Shown here in pieces: positions 28,701-34,550 of a DNA stretch of 64,000 bases (position 1 is the stretch's first letter; every line of letters begins with the position of its first letter). Under the pieces are notes generated by a model, which worked only from the letters and a program-made list of their open reading frames with translations, was not told the DNA's origin and made no database searches. The position numbers were made by a program, and so were the translations under genes. The stretch is from Meghimatium bilineatum (Eukaryota > Mollusca > Gastropoda > Stylommatophora > Philomycidae), in the NCBI GenBank assembly GCA_034231615.1, contig CM067298.1, forward strand, positions 21,023,478-21,087,477. Reading direction: 5' to 3'.

Positions 28701-29543
28701 AAACTCCCGCTGGTTCTCTCACGTTGCCAGACAATGGTCCTACTCGATTTTAAGCAGGATGTAGCCCAGAGAATGGAAATGCGTTGTGTAACCATTTTTT
28801 GCGCTAATGGTCCGACATATCTGTCGTCGGTGGGTTGCTCTTTCTATATTGTAGTTTATGTTTTTTTCTTAGTTGAGTTCTCATCGGTTGTCTTATCCAT
28901 AAAATGTCAAATATTCTATTCTAAGCTTTCATCAAATGGTTACCGTTTGTAGTGTTTCGGTTGTCAATTCTCAAGCTCGCAGATATGCGGGAGGGGGGAT
29001 TGGAGTATATGTCTCCCACCCCCCCCCCCTCATTTTTAACAAATTATAATGATAATAGCCTTTTAGTACTAGGAATGTAGCCAAAATTTGGATAACCCCT
29101 GCTTTAACGTTGTTTTTTTTCACAAAATGTGGACAGCCCCTGCATTAACGATTTTTTCACAAAATGTATATAACCCCTGCCGTTGCGATTTTTTCGCAAA
29201 AGGTCATCATATTTTTCATCAAAAAGAGGTAGTTACACAAGAAAACTGGCAAATGGCCTTTTTTATATGGGCCTAACCACCCCCCCCCCTTTTGTGACAA
29301 CGTATCTACGGCCTTATGTTGTCCTTTTTTAGGTTCTCGATGTTTCTTATTCCTACAGCAGCATTGATTTAACATTTAAGTTTTAAAATTAATTTAAAAA
29401 CCTCAACAGCAATCAATAATAAATGGGTTGAGCACCAACCTGTAGCAAAAAGGCGGTATATCATTTCGTGCAGGGAACAGTATCACAGCACACGGCTCGT
29501 TCCTTAATATGTCTGCACTATATGTCGAATCTTGAGCTAGCAT
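1615..29543 (-). CDS. unrecognised seven-exon gene
   Basis: Transcript-order exons are 29543-29440, 26427-26120, 20810-20624, 12493-12355, 6956-6852, 4287-4116 and 1798-1615. All have GT/AG borders and reading frame is kept at 1/2, 2/3, 4/5, 5/6 and 6/7. About 400 residues are visible, with no signal peptide, transmembrane segment or low-complexity run. Recognisable stretches are IPPFCYREVHQLVREL, MGMYVLNQTPVISLDANFDQ, LWHGAYFPKEKRIKFNERWR, LLKLVSCLIPFFLMMRKQM, HLNVDQPIKEHYNIPVV and DEMDKLKPKRLPITDIHIHE. The steady phase logic and amino-acid texture argue for a real, conserved intracellular protein. I cannot name the family and do not assign a function. No stop codon was found after exon 7, so the gene probably continues past the left edge. 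Confidence 0.82.
2101..2568 (+). mobile_element. LINE remnant, RTE-like, left part
   Basis: Broken reading frames recall the LINE at 7653-8576: EIRYADGTT matches its EIRYADDTV, then NLFLNAKKTM and DLNIEDSYLL. The copy stops near 2568 and seems to resume at about 3838 (RLIAEGMV), so an insertion of about 1.27 kb may separate the two parts. Confidence 0.65.
2569..3837. mobile_element. possible AT-rich insertion with internal tandem repeat
   Basis: This block interrupts a LINE. Its left edge reads GTTAACCTGTTGAGACTG and its right edge CTGGCAGTTGACAA, a pattern that resembles TTAA-target elements, but I could not align convincing terminal inverted repeats. No transposase is visible. Apart from the tandem array at 2860-3150 the content is unrecognised. 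Confidence 0.35.
2860..3150 (+). repeat. degenerate minisatellite of about 24-30 bp
   Basis: About ten to twelve diverged units built on GGCGGAGATCGTGCAACTAT and GACC. The core GATCxTGCATCTATGACCGG recurs with substitutions and small length changes, so the array is old. An open frame across it (MTGGDHASMTG) is a by-product of the repeat. Confidence 0.75.
3838..3995 (+). repeat. LINE scrap and 33-bp triplication
   Basis: GATGGATTACTGGATATTGA plus AGACAATCTTAAT occurs three times in a row (about 3890-3990). The start reads RLIAEGMVP like the tail of the RTE-like LINE, so part of that LINE was probably triplicated. Confidence 0.6.
4116..4287 (-). CDS. unknown gene, exon 6
   Basis: This 172-bp exon reads IDFDLEAETLRETTRDFMGM, YNEIGLLAGNELNAHLNVDQ and PIKEHYNIPVVNVAGK. 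The acceptor is CAATTTACAG and the donor AATC|GTGAGT, both strong. It leaves two bases that exon 7 completes as Ser. Confidence 0.87.
5105..5260 (+). repeat. dispersed repeat shared with 9090-9225
   Basis: ACCAATATATGCAGAATTAA, then TTCATTTATATGT, AATATCT and TTTTCAAAACAG, match 9090-9225 with scattered differences. The second copy lies inside the TTAA element at 7630-9287, so this is probably a fragment of another copy. Flanking DNA at 4290-5100 and 5260-5660 shows nothing else I recognise. Confidence 0.6.
5665..5945 (+). mobile_element. LINE 3'-end remnant
   Basis: The segment ACCCACATCGGCCAGGGCAA through CAGAGGAAGACCATGAAGAA and a following diverged tail resemble the RGRPRRRW end of an RTE-like LINE in broken frames. 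It is heavily decayed, so the family is uncertain. Confidence 0.4.
6396..6545 (-). mobile_element. SINE-A copy
   Basis: The reverse complement of the 160-bp SINE-A unit: TTCTTCTTC, then CTCAAACTCCCGCTGGATCT, AGATTTCCAGCAGGATGTAG and a diverged end at about 6545. The TTC run is the antisense of its GAA tail. It lies in the intron between exons 5 and 6. Confidence 0.8.
6852..6956 (-). CDS. unknown gene, exon 5
   Basis: This 105-bp exon reads DECRTEREFPPIIVGPDFKC, KNILYTGQYSHLHG. The acceptor is ATATTTCACAG and the donor GGAG|GTAAAT. It begins by completing a Thr codon and ends one base into a Gly codon completed by exon 6. Confidence 0.84.
7653..8576 (+). mobile_element. RTE-like LINE, 5'-truncated, with 9-bp target duplication
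   Basis: The LINE sits inside the left inverted repeat of the TTAA element and is flanked by GCTGTGTTT at 7644-7652 and 8577-8585. Its 3' end is a short GATGATG run. The first 61 bp after base 7644, including the target duplication, are directly repeated at 7705-7765 with one or two differences. It is one of the youngest LINE copies here, judged by its intact reading frame. Confidence 0.85.
7703..8566 (+). CDS. LINE reverse transcriptase, C-terminal part
   Basis: An uninterrupted 287-residue frame. It carries the catalytic box IRYADDTVLL near residue 32, the thumb-region hallmarks LFLNMKKTK and YGCEAWTL, then the linker RVLRIPWTAKKTNQEVL, HIKRHDGMERVL and the end GKGRPRRRWTKDIQESL. This layout is typical of RTE-like endonuclease/reverse-transcriptase LINEs; the endonuclease and the RT palm A motif are missing through 5' truncation. 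The start Met lies in duplicated 5' sequence and need not be a real initiator. Related copies in the window are at 2101, 22256, 25300 (minus), 47050 (minus), 55240 (minus) and 63955 (minus). Confidence 0.9.
   Translation: MLCFFINVRQESMKPDFRPINIGGLQIPEIRYADDTVLLTTNEHDLLNIIKSTQKFSEQQNLFLNMKKTKIMTTDKTKSRPKINIENCNLEEVTHFDYIGTNINNAGDCAVEIKRRTAMALAKLKQIKKLWQGTNIRTKLFLLQTCVFPVATYGCEAWTLNKTVAKRITSFELKCYRRVLRIPWTAKKTNQEVLRTMNVQEGWLLNTILKKKLAFFCHIKRHDGMERVLMEGMIEGNRGKGRPRRRWTKDIQESLRMSLEDAGQLAQDRGEFKRSIGKTTFWKEYVT
9288..10270. other. AT-rich stretch, nothing recognised
   Basis: I see no exon, transposon protein or ordered repeat here. Short stop-ridden frames are uninformative. It is intron DNA of the unknown gene. 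Confidence 0.5.
10280..10770 (+). mobile_element. LINE remnant (family of 30535-32935)
   Basis: A frame with TIFIPTLCYQLKTWSLTAGQ, EMMCLRKDAM and IEHIERQQVKWFSHLMRMNP matches the thumb and linker of the long LINE at 30535-32935 (IFLPTLCYQCQNWTLDSRT, EYIQKQQVKWYGHI). The RGRPRKxW-like end follows at about 10680-10710. Confidence 0.8.
11150..11880 (+). mobile_element. LINE remnant (family of 30535-32935)
   Basis: Consecutive frames read CQKFNMKINIERTKIMAIAK, TKVSLCKTIIIPSLCYQCQT, LEHIKRQQIKWFSHTSRLPT and ARGRPCKIWTTEIKDATGTS. These give the RT fingers/thumb, linker and C-terminus in order, with frameshifts between them. It is closer to the fragment at 22690-22960 than to the long copy. Confidence 0.8.
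12355..12493 (-). CDS. unknown gene, exon 4
   Basis: This 139-bp exon encodes ENIAAKQEICRQLELLKLVS, CLIPFFLMMRKQMKIPDIHK and LLTAYT in phase 0, leaving one base. The acceptor is TTTTATCTGTCAG and the donor ACCA|GTGAGC. The stretch is rich in Leu, Lys and Glu and looks helical. It joins exon 5 in phase as LLTAYTTDECRTE. Confidence 0.82.
12500..13070. other. intron sequence, nothing firm
   Basis: Upstream of exon 4 on the minus strand. A short stretch ending in ATG|GTAAAC at about 12630 looks exon-like but does not keep phase with exons 3 and 4. Nothing else is recognised. Confidence 0.4.
13075..13275 (+). mobile_element. SINE-B copy, diverged
   Basis: Matches the 275-bp SINE-B reference copy (43974-44248): GCATAAGAGGTGACC, AAGGCAGATGTGTCAGGAC, GTTCTCTGGACTACATCTTG and GCAGGAGTTTG, ending AATGCAGAAGAG. 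It is truncated at its head. Confidence 0.75.
13690..13775. repeat. 39-bp tandem repeat, about 2.3 units
   Basis: TAGTGTAAATGTGTAGTTGT plus TCAATACTTAAAATAG recurs with few changes. It lies in intron DNA. Confidence 0.65.
14215..14445 (+). mobile_element. SINE-B copy
   Basis: Carries TTCCATTCATGTCATAAGAG, GGCTGTCCCATCCCATATGG, CATGCTGAAGTCC and CTGCAGGAGTTTCAGAATGA, then a shortened tail (AGAACAAGAA). It is nearly full-length with moderate divergence. Confidence 0.8.
14790..15420 (-). mobile_element. Penelope-like element fossil
   Basis: The minus strand encodes FSQFLCLHHLCGDNDDFLDK, LTRLDTLTN and WVKLVLTFHYHNS, which resemble the C-terminal part of Penelope-like reverse transcriptases (SQFLRLRRLC, LVLTFHP). 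It is an old, broken copy. A diverged relative of its lower part is at 36000-36260, and the minus-strand copy at 43554-43960 covers an overlapping part. Confidence 0.6.
15560..17130 (+). mobile_element. Penelope-like element fossil, interrupted by a SINE
   Basis: The plus strand shows FYMSPKIHKESK (like the LPKIHK motif), then after the SINE at 16325-16612 GTKMGSSYACLFIGHFE and RYIDDGIG, which match the RT core of Penelope-like elements (MGxSYACLFxG, RYIDD). It is a broken, old copy with C/G tracts near 15828-15870 and 17168. It lies head to head with the minus-strand fragment at 14790-15420. Confidence 0.65.
16325..16612 (-). mobile_element. SINE-B copy, near full length
   Basis: Antisense SINE-B: TTCTTCTTCTTC, CTCCTGCAGATTAGCAGAAT, GATATCTGCGCCTTTCGGCC, CATCCGACTTCAGCATGGCT and AACTCCATCCCATAAACTCC, ending at CGGGCCTGGCAACACACGGG. 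It is inserted in the Penelope-like fossil. Confidence 0.88.
17135..18320. other. unrecognised intron stretch
   Basis: Contains a C-tract at 17168-17181 and unremarkable sequence. Frames up to about 70 residues show no family features. Confidence 0.45.
18327..18375 (-). mobile_element. SINE 3'-end scrap
   Basis: CTTCTTCTTCTTCTGCATTC and CTCAAAACTCCTGTAGATTA match the antisense 3' end of SINE-B; the rest is absent. Confidence 0.6.
18380..19550. other. AT-rich stretch, nothing recognised
   Basis: No exon or repeat signature is evident on either strand. Confidence 0.5.
19553..19805 (-). mobile_element. SINE-B copy, diverged
   Basis: Antisense SINE-B: TTTCTCAAACTCATG, AGGATGTAATCCAGAGAATG, GCTGCAATATCTGCC, CATCCAACTTCAGCATGAC and TTACCTCTTATGACATG, ending in CACCTTTCAGACC. 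Confidence 0.78.
19960..20300 (+). mobile_element. RNase H-type LINE, C-terminal piece
   Basis: A frame reads QAVIRHLRTGHNRLSSHMYT, then MCACGQAGQSTKDILQDCSE and TYWPEETTLESKLYGTLYEL. This Cys/His segment (CxCGxxxQTxxHILxxCxxY type) follows the RNase H domain in Jockey/I-like LINEs. A second copy is at 56850-57110. Confidence 0.75.
20368..20530 (+). mobile_element. SINE-B copy with repeated head
   Basis: GGGTTATGAGGTAGAACTGG, ACCATGATACAACGCATTAC and CTGAAGGAGTTTGAGAACAC end in ACAAGAAGAAG. Its head (TTTACCTTTCATG) is repeated two to three times as a 35-bp unit at 20310-20380. Confidence 0.65.
20624..20810 (-). CDS. unknown gene, exon 3
   Basis: The exon completes a Gly codon and reads LLDVTLDPDYSKVYNELPAD, IPKNLEMFGEREFFMSHIDN and LSIQMTFCPNEIQHYGNLFV. 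The acceptor is TATATCACAG. The best donor, TTCGA|GTGAGA, leaves phase 2, but exon 4 needs phase 0. The alternative TTT|GTATTC (exon ending at 20632) restores the frame but is a poorer site. Either that donor is used or a small exon of length 3n+1 lies between 12.5 and 20.6 kb; I did not find one. Confidence 0.85.
20925..21084 (+). mobile_element. SINE-A inserted into a SINE-B fragment
   Basis: A 160-bp SINE-A ending AATGAACGAAGAAGAAGAAG. It is flanked by AAATTCCTGTAGATT (20910-20924) and AAATTCCTGCAGATT (21085-21099), a 15-bp target duplication with one difference. The duplicated target is itself the antisense 3' part of a SINE-B, remnants of which surround it. Confidence 0.85.
21120..22250. 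other. unrecognised block, possible old transposon
   Basis: Plus-strand frames between 21180 and 21330 (NWKMETWPGLHSPLHLSLKE) and minus-strand frames between 21860 and 22105 (LVSIEAVDGMRIACKETSKI) look protein-like but belong to no family I can name. The minus-strand piece is bounded by an acceptor-like TTTTTAG and a donor-like GAT|GTAAGA, but its length does not fit between exons 2 and 3. Confidence 0.3.
22256..22640 (+). mobile_element. LINE remnant, RTE-like
   Basis: GGTGTAATATCAGAAAGGTT, then GTACGGCATGAATGTACATT (RxGCxLSxxLFNIY region), TTAGATATGCAGACAACACA (IRYADNT) and TTCTAAATATGAAAAAGACA (FLNMKKTK) follow the order of the LINE at 7653-8576. Several frameshifts are present. Confidence 0.75.
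22690..22965 (+). mobile_element. LINE remnant (family of 30535-32935)
   Basis: Frames read IRKQQIKWF, then RPCKRWI and a diverged tail. They correspond to the linker and RGRPxKxW end of the long LINE and most closely to the copy at 11150-11880. Confidence 0.65.
22985..24610 (-). mobile_element. Jockey/I-like LINE with RNase H, 3' part
   Basis: Read on the minus strand: LPxGSPLSPVLFNIYTLRIA then VLTYADDILLH (RT catalytic box at about 24440), EKEQDLKYL, a linker, then KPQDIIIYTDGSVNGNTNK (RNase H start near 23635), MRTEIEGVTAALNWLITD and ILTDSQSMLHKIEKYSN, then IITWIYCPSHAG (RNase H His region). Stops and frameshifts separate these blocks. The 3' flank TCAGAGTCCCGGTCAGGTGT recurs at 37665, defining a second copy (37600-38560). 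Confidence 0.85.
24615..25295. other. unrecognised, probable decayed repeat
   Basis: No clear frames. TTCAGAGCAACTTTTCTACA and neighbouring sequence may be an upstream part of the minus-strand LINE, but I cannot confirm this. Confidence 0.35.
25300..25625 (-). mobile_element. RTE-like LINE, 3' end
   Basis: The minus strand reads HVKRHDEMERVLLE, then GRRGKGWPRYCWTRDIQECM, MSLEKAGQLARDCSF and YKEDYVLERIYHM, the same C-terminus as the copy at 7653-8576. It is truncated where the plus-strand LINE begins. Confidence 0.85.
25618..25995 (+). mobile_element. LINE 3'-end remnant, second family
   Basis: The frame reads LWLGHIQRMSNSHISKQLLY, GEFSHGARTRGRPKLQYKDV and CKKIYECL, then after an irregular stretch RINLHNGAMTFENLI. 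The RMxxxRxxKQLLYGEL and RGRPxLRYKDV blocks are typical of LINEs whose C-terminus carries a zinc-finger-like segment. Confidence 0.75.
26120..26427 (-). CDS. unknown gene, exon 2
   Basis: This 308-bp exon is the longest. It encodes EVHQLVRELTMGMYVLNQTP, VISLDANFDQATVCNIPPAY, IDTLVGQLLTNVDYTLKGLW and HGAYFPKEKRIKFNERWRGN, ending LVQEFLAAG. The acceptor is TCTATTTTCAG and the donor GCTG|GTAAGC. The intron side of the acceptor runs within 35 bp into a 30-bp minisatellite (26463-27213). Confidence 0.88.
26463..27213 (-). repeat. 30-bp minisatellite beside the exon 2 acceptor
   Basis: About 25 units of CATAAAATATATTTCTTACA plus ATCACAACTA (plus strand) with no length change. The only variant I see is C for T at one position in three units. 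In transcript sense each unit contains TTGTAAGAAA (a donor-like GTAAGA) and TTTTATGTAG (acceptor-like). The array ends about 35 bp upstream of the exon 2 acceptor. The long frame across it (VRNIFYVVVI repeated) comes from the 30-bp unit and runs into exon 2 out of frame. Confidence 0.95.
27215..27940. other. intron sequence, nothing firm
   Basis: A minus-strand frame at 27449-27664 (NEDVSTALKSYKSFGSVVKS) is mildly protein-like, but exon 1 joins exon 2 in phase without it. A short (AT)n lies at 27943-27960. Confidence 0.4.
27950..28145 (-). mobile_element. LINE RT fragment
   Basis: The minus strand reads NFNELLFTHDLELVAPAEVQ, LQQTCETFNMKINIEKTKVM and KIGRTK, aligning with NEANELLFADDQVLFHNSIK and GMKINIDKTEVMNIA of the long LINE. 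It is short and 5'- and 3'-truncated. Confidence 0.8.
28134..28425 (+). mobile_element. LINE 3'-end remnant with GAT tail
   Basis: LMYGSETWAKN, then RIYAFDIWIYRIIVRI, ending in a TTGATGATGATGATC tail. The block resembles thumb, linker and tail of an RTE-like LINE in broken frames and lies back to back with the minus-strand fragment. Confidence 0.6.
28668..28815 (-). mobile_element. SINE-A copy
   Basis: Antisense SINE-A: TTCTTCTTGTTCTTCTTC, CTCAAACTCCCGCTGGTTCT, GCAGGATGTAGCCCAGAGAA and TGGTCCGACATATCTGTCGT. Confidence 0.85.
28980..29290. repeat. 43-bp tandem repeat flanked by C-tracts
   Basis: Three diverged units around CACAAAATGTGGATAACCCC and TGCATTAACGATTTTTT (29050-29210). C-tracts lie at 29018-29030 and 29278-29289, and a G-tract at 28990-28996. 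Confidence 0.6.
29440..29543 (-). CDS. unknown gene, exon 1 with start codon
   Basis: The ATG at 29541-29543 opens MLAQDSTYSADILRNEPCAV and ILFPARNDIPPFCY, then two bases of an Arg codon. The donor is CTACAG|GTTGGT. In frame upstream there is a TAG ten codons before the ATG, so this Met is the likely start. The A supplied by exon 2 completes AGA, giving a smooth FCYREVHQLV junction. Upstream sequence (29544-30100) is less AT-rich than its surroundings and may hold the promoter. Confidence 0.8.
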
Positions 29544-30300
29544 TCGAAACGTGTCACTAGATAGCAACTAGTGCGTTGTGCTATAATATAACAACTCCTG
29601 GCTATCAAATCGGTCAAATTTATCCAGGTAAGTGACTGCCAGTCGACTGAAATGGTTATACTGTGATTGTTCATCGTCCCCAGTTGACATTGTTAGATGT
29701 GTTTATTGTGCTAATTATGTGTATCCTCCATGCAAACGACCTGAAAGAAGAAGAACAATTATTTTTAATTTAACGATAAGAAACAATAACAAGTCTTTTA
29801 ACACCTCCACTGAGTTAGCCATGATCTATACCAGGCGCTCTCAGCCTATTCAAACGGCGAGCCCTGCCCACATGTAGATCCTAATCGTTAGTTCTCGTTA
29901 GCACTTTTTAGCTCGCATGGCGCGAGCATATGTCCTTACGATAGCACCAGGTTGAGAGCGTTTTGACTACGCATTGACAGAAGCAAAGAGCGAAGCACCA
30001 GACATTAGTATCACACAACTCCATCTTCTCCCCCGACGCCTATTAATTTTGTCGCGTTACAAACTCTTTGAATCATCCAGTGCAGGATTTACGTATAAGC
30101 TAAACAAGCTATAGCTTACGGCCCCCAATTTCTTAGGCCTCCCCCCCCCCCAAAAAAATCATAATTGGCACTGACATTTAATATCTGGACTTATAAAAGG
30201 CCCCATATCTCAAATAGCTTAGGGCCTTATCAAGTCTAAATCCGGCGCTGGAATCATCCCATCCAAATCCCATCGGATTCATAGATATGAGGAGAGTTGA
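29544..30300. other. presumed promoter and 5' flank of the unknown gene
   Basis: Mixed-composition DNA upstream of the exon 1 ATG, with more CpG than its surroundings and no repeat I recognise except a C-tract at 30139-30150. No TATA box or initiator could be picked with confidence. Confidence 0.35.
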
Positions 30301-30392
30301 GGGGGAGGGGGTTCAATCACCCTCTTATTCCCCCTCTCTCTCTCTCACACACACACTCTCTCTCACTCTCTCTCTCTCTCTCTCTCTCTCTT
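30300..30392. repeat. TC/CA-rich microsatellite
   Basis: A run of CT dinucleotides with a few CA units (30335-30391), preceded by G- and C-rich stretches. Confidence 0.9.
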
Positions 30393-30534
30393 CTATGAAT
30401 AGAACATCATAATGAACATTACGAGAACACACAAAAGACGGAAACCAATATCACCATATCACTTTTAAAAACTTATTTGAACCTTTTGGAACCCTGTGCA
30501 ATCTGTGGTTTCTGCACTCCAGTATATAAACAAG

Positions 30535-32935
30535 AAATGAAAATGGAGACAGATTACTAGAGATATGCAGTCAAAACGAACTATACATCACGAATACTTT
30601 CTTTAAACACAGAGAGTCACACATCTATACTTGGCACAAATGGAACAAGCCTGAATGCAGAAGCCAGATTGACTTCATATTAACAAAAACCAAGAACAGA
30701 AGACAAATCACGGACAGTAGAGCCGTACCTAATTTATCAGATGATACAGACCACCATATGATGATGGCTACCATCAGAAAGCCAAATGCAAGCGAACATA
30801 TTGATAAAATACACAAGAAAGACAATGACAAGATCATTAGAATTAACAAGCTTCAAGATGAAAACATATTAAAACTCTTTGAAAGACAAATAGCAGAAAA
30901 ATAAAAGAAATTAAACACAGAAACAAGATCAGTAGAAGAAGAGTGGACACAATTTAAAACCTCAGTAATGAACACAGCTAAAGCAATATGTGGTACTAAA
31001 CAACGTGGTAAAGCGGGGAAAAAGAGCACCACGTGGTGGAGTGAAACTATAAGACAAGGCGTGAAAGAGAAAAAGAAACTATACAAGACTGGAAACATAA
31101 CAAAGAACATGAAACATATGAAAAATATGCATTAGCACGAAAAAAAGTAAAACAACTGATTAAAGAAGCTAAAAGTAAATCATGGTCTGATTTTGGCAAG
31201 AACTTGAATAAGGATTACAAAACAGCTACAAACCGCTTCTACAAAACAATCAAAGTTATGAGAACCAGAACAGAAAATCACGATCCTACAGAACTAATAA
31301 ATGACAGAGAAGGTAATCCCATTTCAAATAAGCAAAGAGCATTAAAAAGATGGAAAGAATACTTTTCTGAGTTACTAAATACAACACCAAGCAATAATAC
31401 AGCAAAAGAAACCATAAAGAGTTGTAATGAACAAGAGCCAAATATTCTCATAGAGGAAATTGCCGAGGTCATAAAGAAGGCAAAAAATAACAAAGCTCCA
31501 GGATAGATAAAATACCACTAGAAATTATAAGAGCAGCAGGAGAAACAGGATTATATTGGCTACACAGAATTTTTAACACGGCGTGGAGGCAACAGAAGAC
31601 ACCAACAGACTGGAGAAAAGCTATCATAGTGCCCATATGGAAAAGGAAAGGCAGCAAAAGAGACTGTAACCAGTACAGGGAAATTTCCTTGTTAAGCCAT
31701 GCAGGAAAACTATATGCAAAAAAGTAGAGAAAAGACTGAGACCTGTAATAGAACAACAACTTAGCAATACATAAATGGGTTTTAGAAGAAACAGAGGATG
31801 TACTGATGCAATATTTATTCTGAAACAGTTGGCAGAGAAGTCAATAGAATACAACCAAAATTTATACATATCCTTCATAGATCAAGAGAAAGCATTTGAC
31901 CGAGTAAACAGAGAAAAACTATGGGAAACATAAAACATTTATGGAGTATGCCAACATTTAATTAACGTTTGTAGAAGTCTCTATAGCAACAGCAGTTGCA
32001 CTATAAGAACAGCTGCATGCTACACAGAGGACTTTGTGATTAGCACAGGAGTAAAGCAGGGATGTGTATTATCCCCACTACTTTTTATTACATACATGGA
32101 CCATATAAACAAAACAGCAAATTCTAATGAAGCAAATGAACTGCTTTTTGCAGATGACCAGGTTTTATTCCACAACAGCATTAAAAACCTGCAAGACCAC
32201 CTAAACACAATAGACACAGCAGGCAAGCAATTTGGAATGAAAATCAACATAGACAAAACAGAAGTAATGAATATTGCAAGAGAAAAGGAGAACATCAACA
32301 TACAGATAAATAATAAACAACTAAAACAAGTAGATGAATTCAAATATCTGGGCAGCACATTGAGATATGACAACAAACAAGAAGCAGAAATAAACGCAAG
32401 ATGTAATAAGGCCTGTCAGATCATTGGTCAATTAACACCTTTACTAAGAAACAAAGATATTACACTAGAAACAAAGAAAGCGCTTTTCAACACCATTTTC
32501 TTACCAACATTGTGTTATCAGTGTCAAAATTGGACATTAGATTCTAGAACAATACATAAGATTAACACCACTGAAATGAAATGTGTGAGACGTATGATTG
32601 GAGTTAGCTTGAGAGACAAAATCAGGAATGAAGCACTAAGGAAACAATTAGGGATCAAACCAACAATAGAATACATACAGAAACAACAAGTTAAATGGTA
32701 CGGCCACATAACCAGACAGAAAGAGCAACGTATTATCCAAAAAACACTTAACAAACGATACGAAAACAGGAGACCTATTGGACGCCCTCGTAAAAGGTGG
32801 ATAGATAGTGTATTAGAGACACTCGGAAATATAACAGCAGAGGAAGCAAATATAAGGGCAAAAGACCGTACACTCACTCTTCCCTCAACACCGAAAGGTA
32901 CATGAGGACAGAAAGAAGAAGAAGAAGAAGGAGTA
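30535..32935 (+). mobile_element. long RTE-like LINE with GAA tail
   Basis: About 2.4 kb. It opens inside the endonuclease (RLLEICSQNELYITNTFF, RESHIYTWHKWN and CRSQIDFILTK near 30670) and continues through the connecting region and RT palm (IVPIWKRKGSKRDCNQYR near 31627, YISFIDQEKAFDRVN near 31867, TGVKQGCVLSPLLF at 32046, LLFADDQVLF near 32141) to the linker and the end RPIGRPRKRWIDSVLETLGN. Five-prime truncated, with a few stops and frameshifts before 32036. It ends AGGACAGAAAGAAGAAGAAG, the same tail type as the two SINEs. Shorter relatives are at 10280, 11150, 22690 and 27950. Confidence 0.9.
32036..32905 (+). CDS. LINE reverse transcriptase, second half, intact frame
   Basis: A 289-residue open frame inside the LINE. 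Order: GVKQGCVLSPLLFITYMDHI (palm), LLFADDQVLF (catalytic box, residues about 36-45), GMKINIDKTEVMNIA, YLGSTLRYDNKQEAEI, IFLPTLCYQCQNWTL (thumb), MKCVRRMIGVSLRDKI, VKWYGHI and the C-terminal GRPRKRWID. The catalytic pair DD is intact, but the first half of the enzyme is broken, so this copy is not autonomous. The Met at the start is internal to the protein. Confidence 0.88.
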   Translation: MISTGVKQGCVLSPLLFITYMDHINKTANSNEANELLFADDQVLFHNSIKNLQDHLNTIDTAGKQFGMKINIDKTEVMNIAREKENINIQINNKQLKQVDEFKYLGSTLRYDNKQEAEINARCNKACQIIGQLTPLLRNKDITLETKKALFNTIFLPTLCYQCQNWTLDSRTIHKINTTEMKCVRRMIGVSLRDKIRNEALRKQLGIKPTIEYIQKQQVKWYGHITRQKEQRIIQKTLNKRYENRRPIGRPRKRWIDSVLETLGNITAEEANIRAKDRTLTLPSTPKGT

Positions 32936-33355
32936 TATAAACTAATTCAGTTGTGTCGCCCATGGAGATTCTGTTCGTGTCATCGTGCCTCATTCTAAGG
33001 TTATATGTTCATGCAGCAACTGAAGGTCTCCACCCCGTCTTGCCCCAACAGCTCGTCATTTGATGTATCACAATATCTATGCATGCTGTGTATGTTAGGG
33101 TTGTTATGAACTGAATCGATCTTGCACACGACATTGCTGTGTTATTCAATTATTATTGAATTTTTGATGCACCACTAATACACCCAATAGTATCGCCAGT
33201 ACAATGTGGATGGCCGGCGTTCGAACCATCTAATTCGACAAGTAAGTTCGCGAGGTGAGCTCACTATATCTCTGCTACCGCGTCAGTTGTTATAAATACT
33301 AGCTCATATTAATTCCATGCTGTCACAAGATAATATAGGTTTCGTGACATCAAGA
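32936..33355. other. unrecognised stretch
   Basis: AT-rich to mixed sequence after the GAA tail. No family signature on either strand. Confidence 0.45.
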
Positions 33356-33539
33356 CCTATGTCAGATAATGAGACAATATAACTTGGACACGAACATGCT
33401 AGAAGTTACTGGAGCGTTGTATAACGATACAAGCAATGCTGTTTTCCTAAATAATGACATTTGTGAAGCTTTCAAGATGAATATAGGAGGGCATCATGGT
33501 TGCATACTTTCCTCTGTACCTTTTAACATATATATTCTT

Positions 33540-33705
33540 CATCTTCTTCTTCGGCGTTCATTCTCTCAAACTCCTGCTGGATCTCTCCTGTAGCAGTACT
33601 ACAAGATCTCCATCGGTATGCAGTCCAGAGAATGGAAATGCGTTGTGTCGCCGTTTTATTTGCGTCAATTGCCCGACACATCCGTCTTCGGCGGACATAT
33701 ATATG
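33540..33705 (-). mobile_element. SINE-A copy
   Basis: Antisense SINE-A: CTTCTTCTTCGGCGTTCATT, CTCCTGCTGGATCTCTCCTG, CGCCGTTTTATTTGCGTCAA and ACACATCCGTCTTCGGCGGA. It lies directly before the TA microsatellite. Confidence 0.9.
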
Positions 33706-33842
<137 letters not shown>

Positions 33843-34550
33843 CAGGATACATTACACGATATCCCAACTTCAATAATAATGGTGATAGTTAACTTTGTAT
33901 AACTTTCGTTACACCGATGATATCGATCCTCTGGCTAGTTTCAGATATGAACTCGCTTCAAAGTTGGAAGACATTAGTCGAAATTGTTGCATGGAAATTA
34001 ACATTGATAAAAGTAAGATATCGGTGAATAATGATACCAAGAAAGATCCCACGAATTTCCTGTTAAACGGTCACAAACTTGAAGAAGTTACCACTTTCAA
34101 ATATCGCGGGTTCCAAATGTGTGATGATAACTCGGTAAATTAGATTAAGCTAAGACTTGAGATAACGATGGCTGCCATTATTAGTTTAATAAAATTTACA
34201 AAAGTAAGATCAGTATTACAGTAAAGATCAATCTATACAGATTGTTAGTGCTAGGTATACTTTTATACTGATGTGAAAGCTGGACACTCAGTGCAGACTG
34301 AGCTCTGAAGCCAGCGCATATAGCACTTTTAGATCAGACTGCAGAGCTAGACAAACAATTACTTGGCGGGTATGTTTTGACCTGCAGTGCGTATTTTTGC
34401 CACTACTGATCTACAAAAATCAAATATGTTTAAATAACCAAATACCAGATGAGTACCTTGTCAATAACAAACCAATACCAGCCGGAGGATACGCTCGAAA
34501 TGACAATGATAGAGACCAAAAACAATCAATTTCCAGCGGCATCATCTCCC

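Noticed and set aside
29632-29877. Plus-strand gene divergent from the unknown gene
   Set aside because: Short, no recognisable features, no splice or repeat-independent support.
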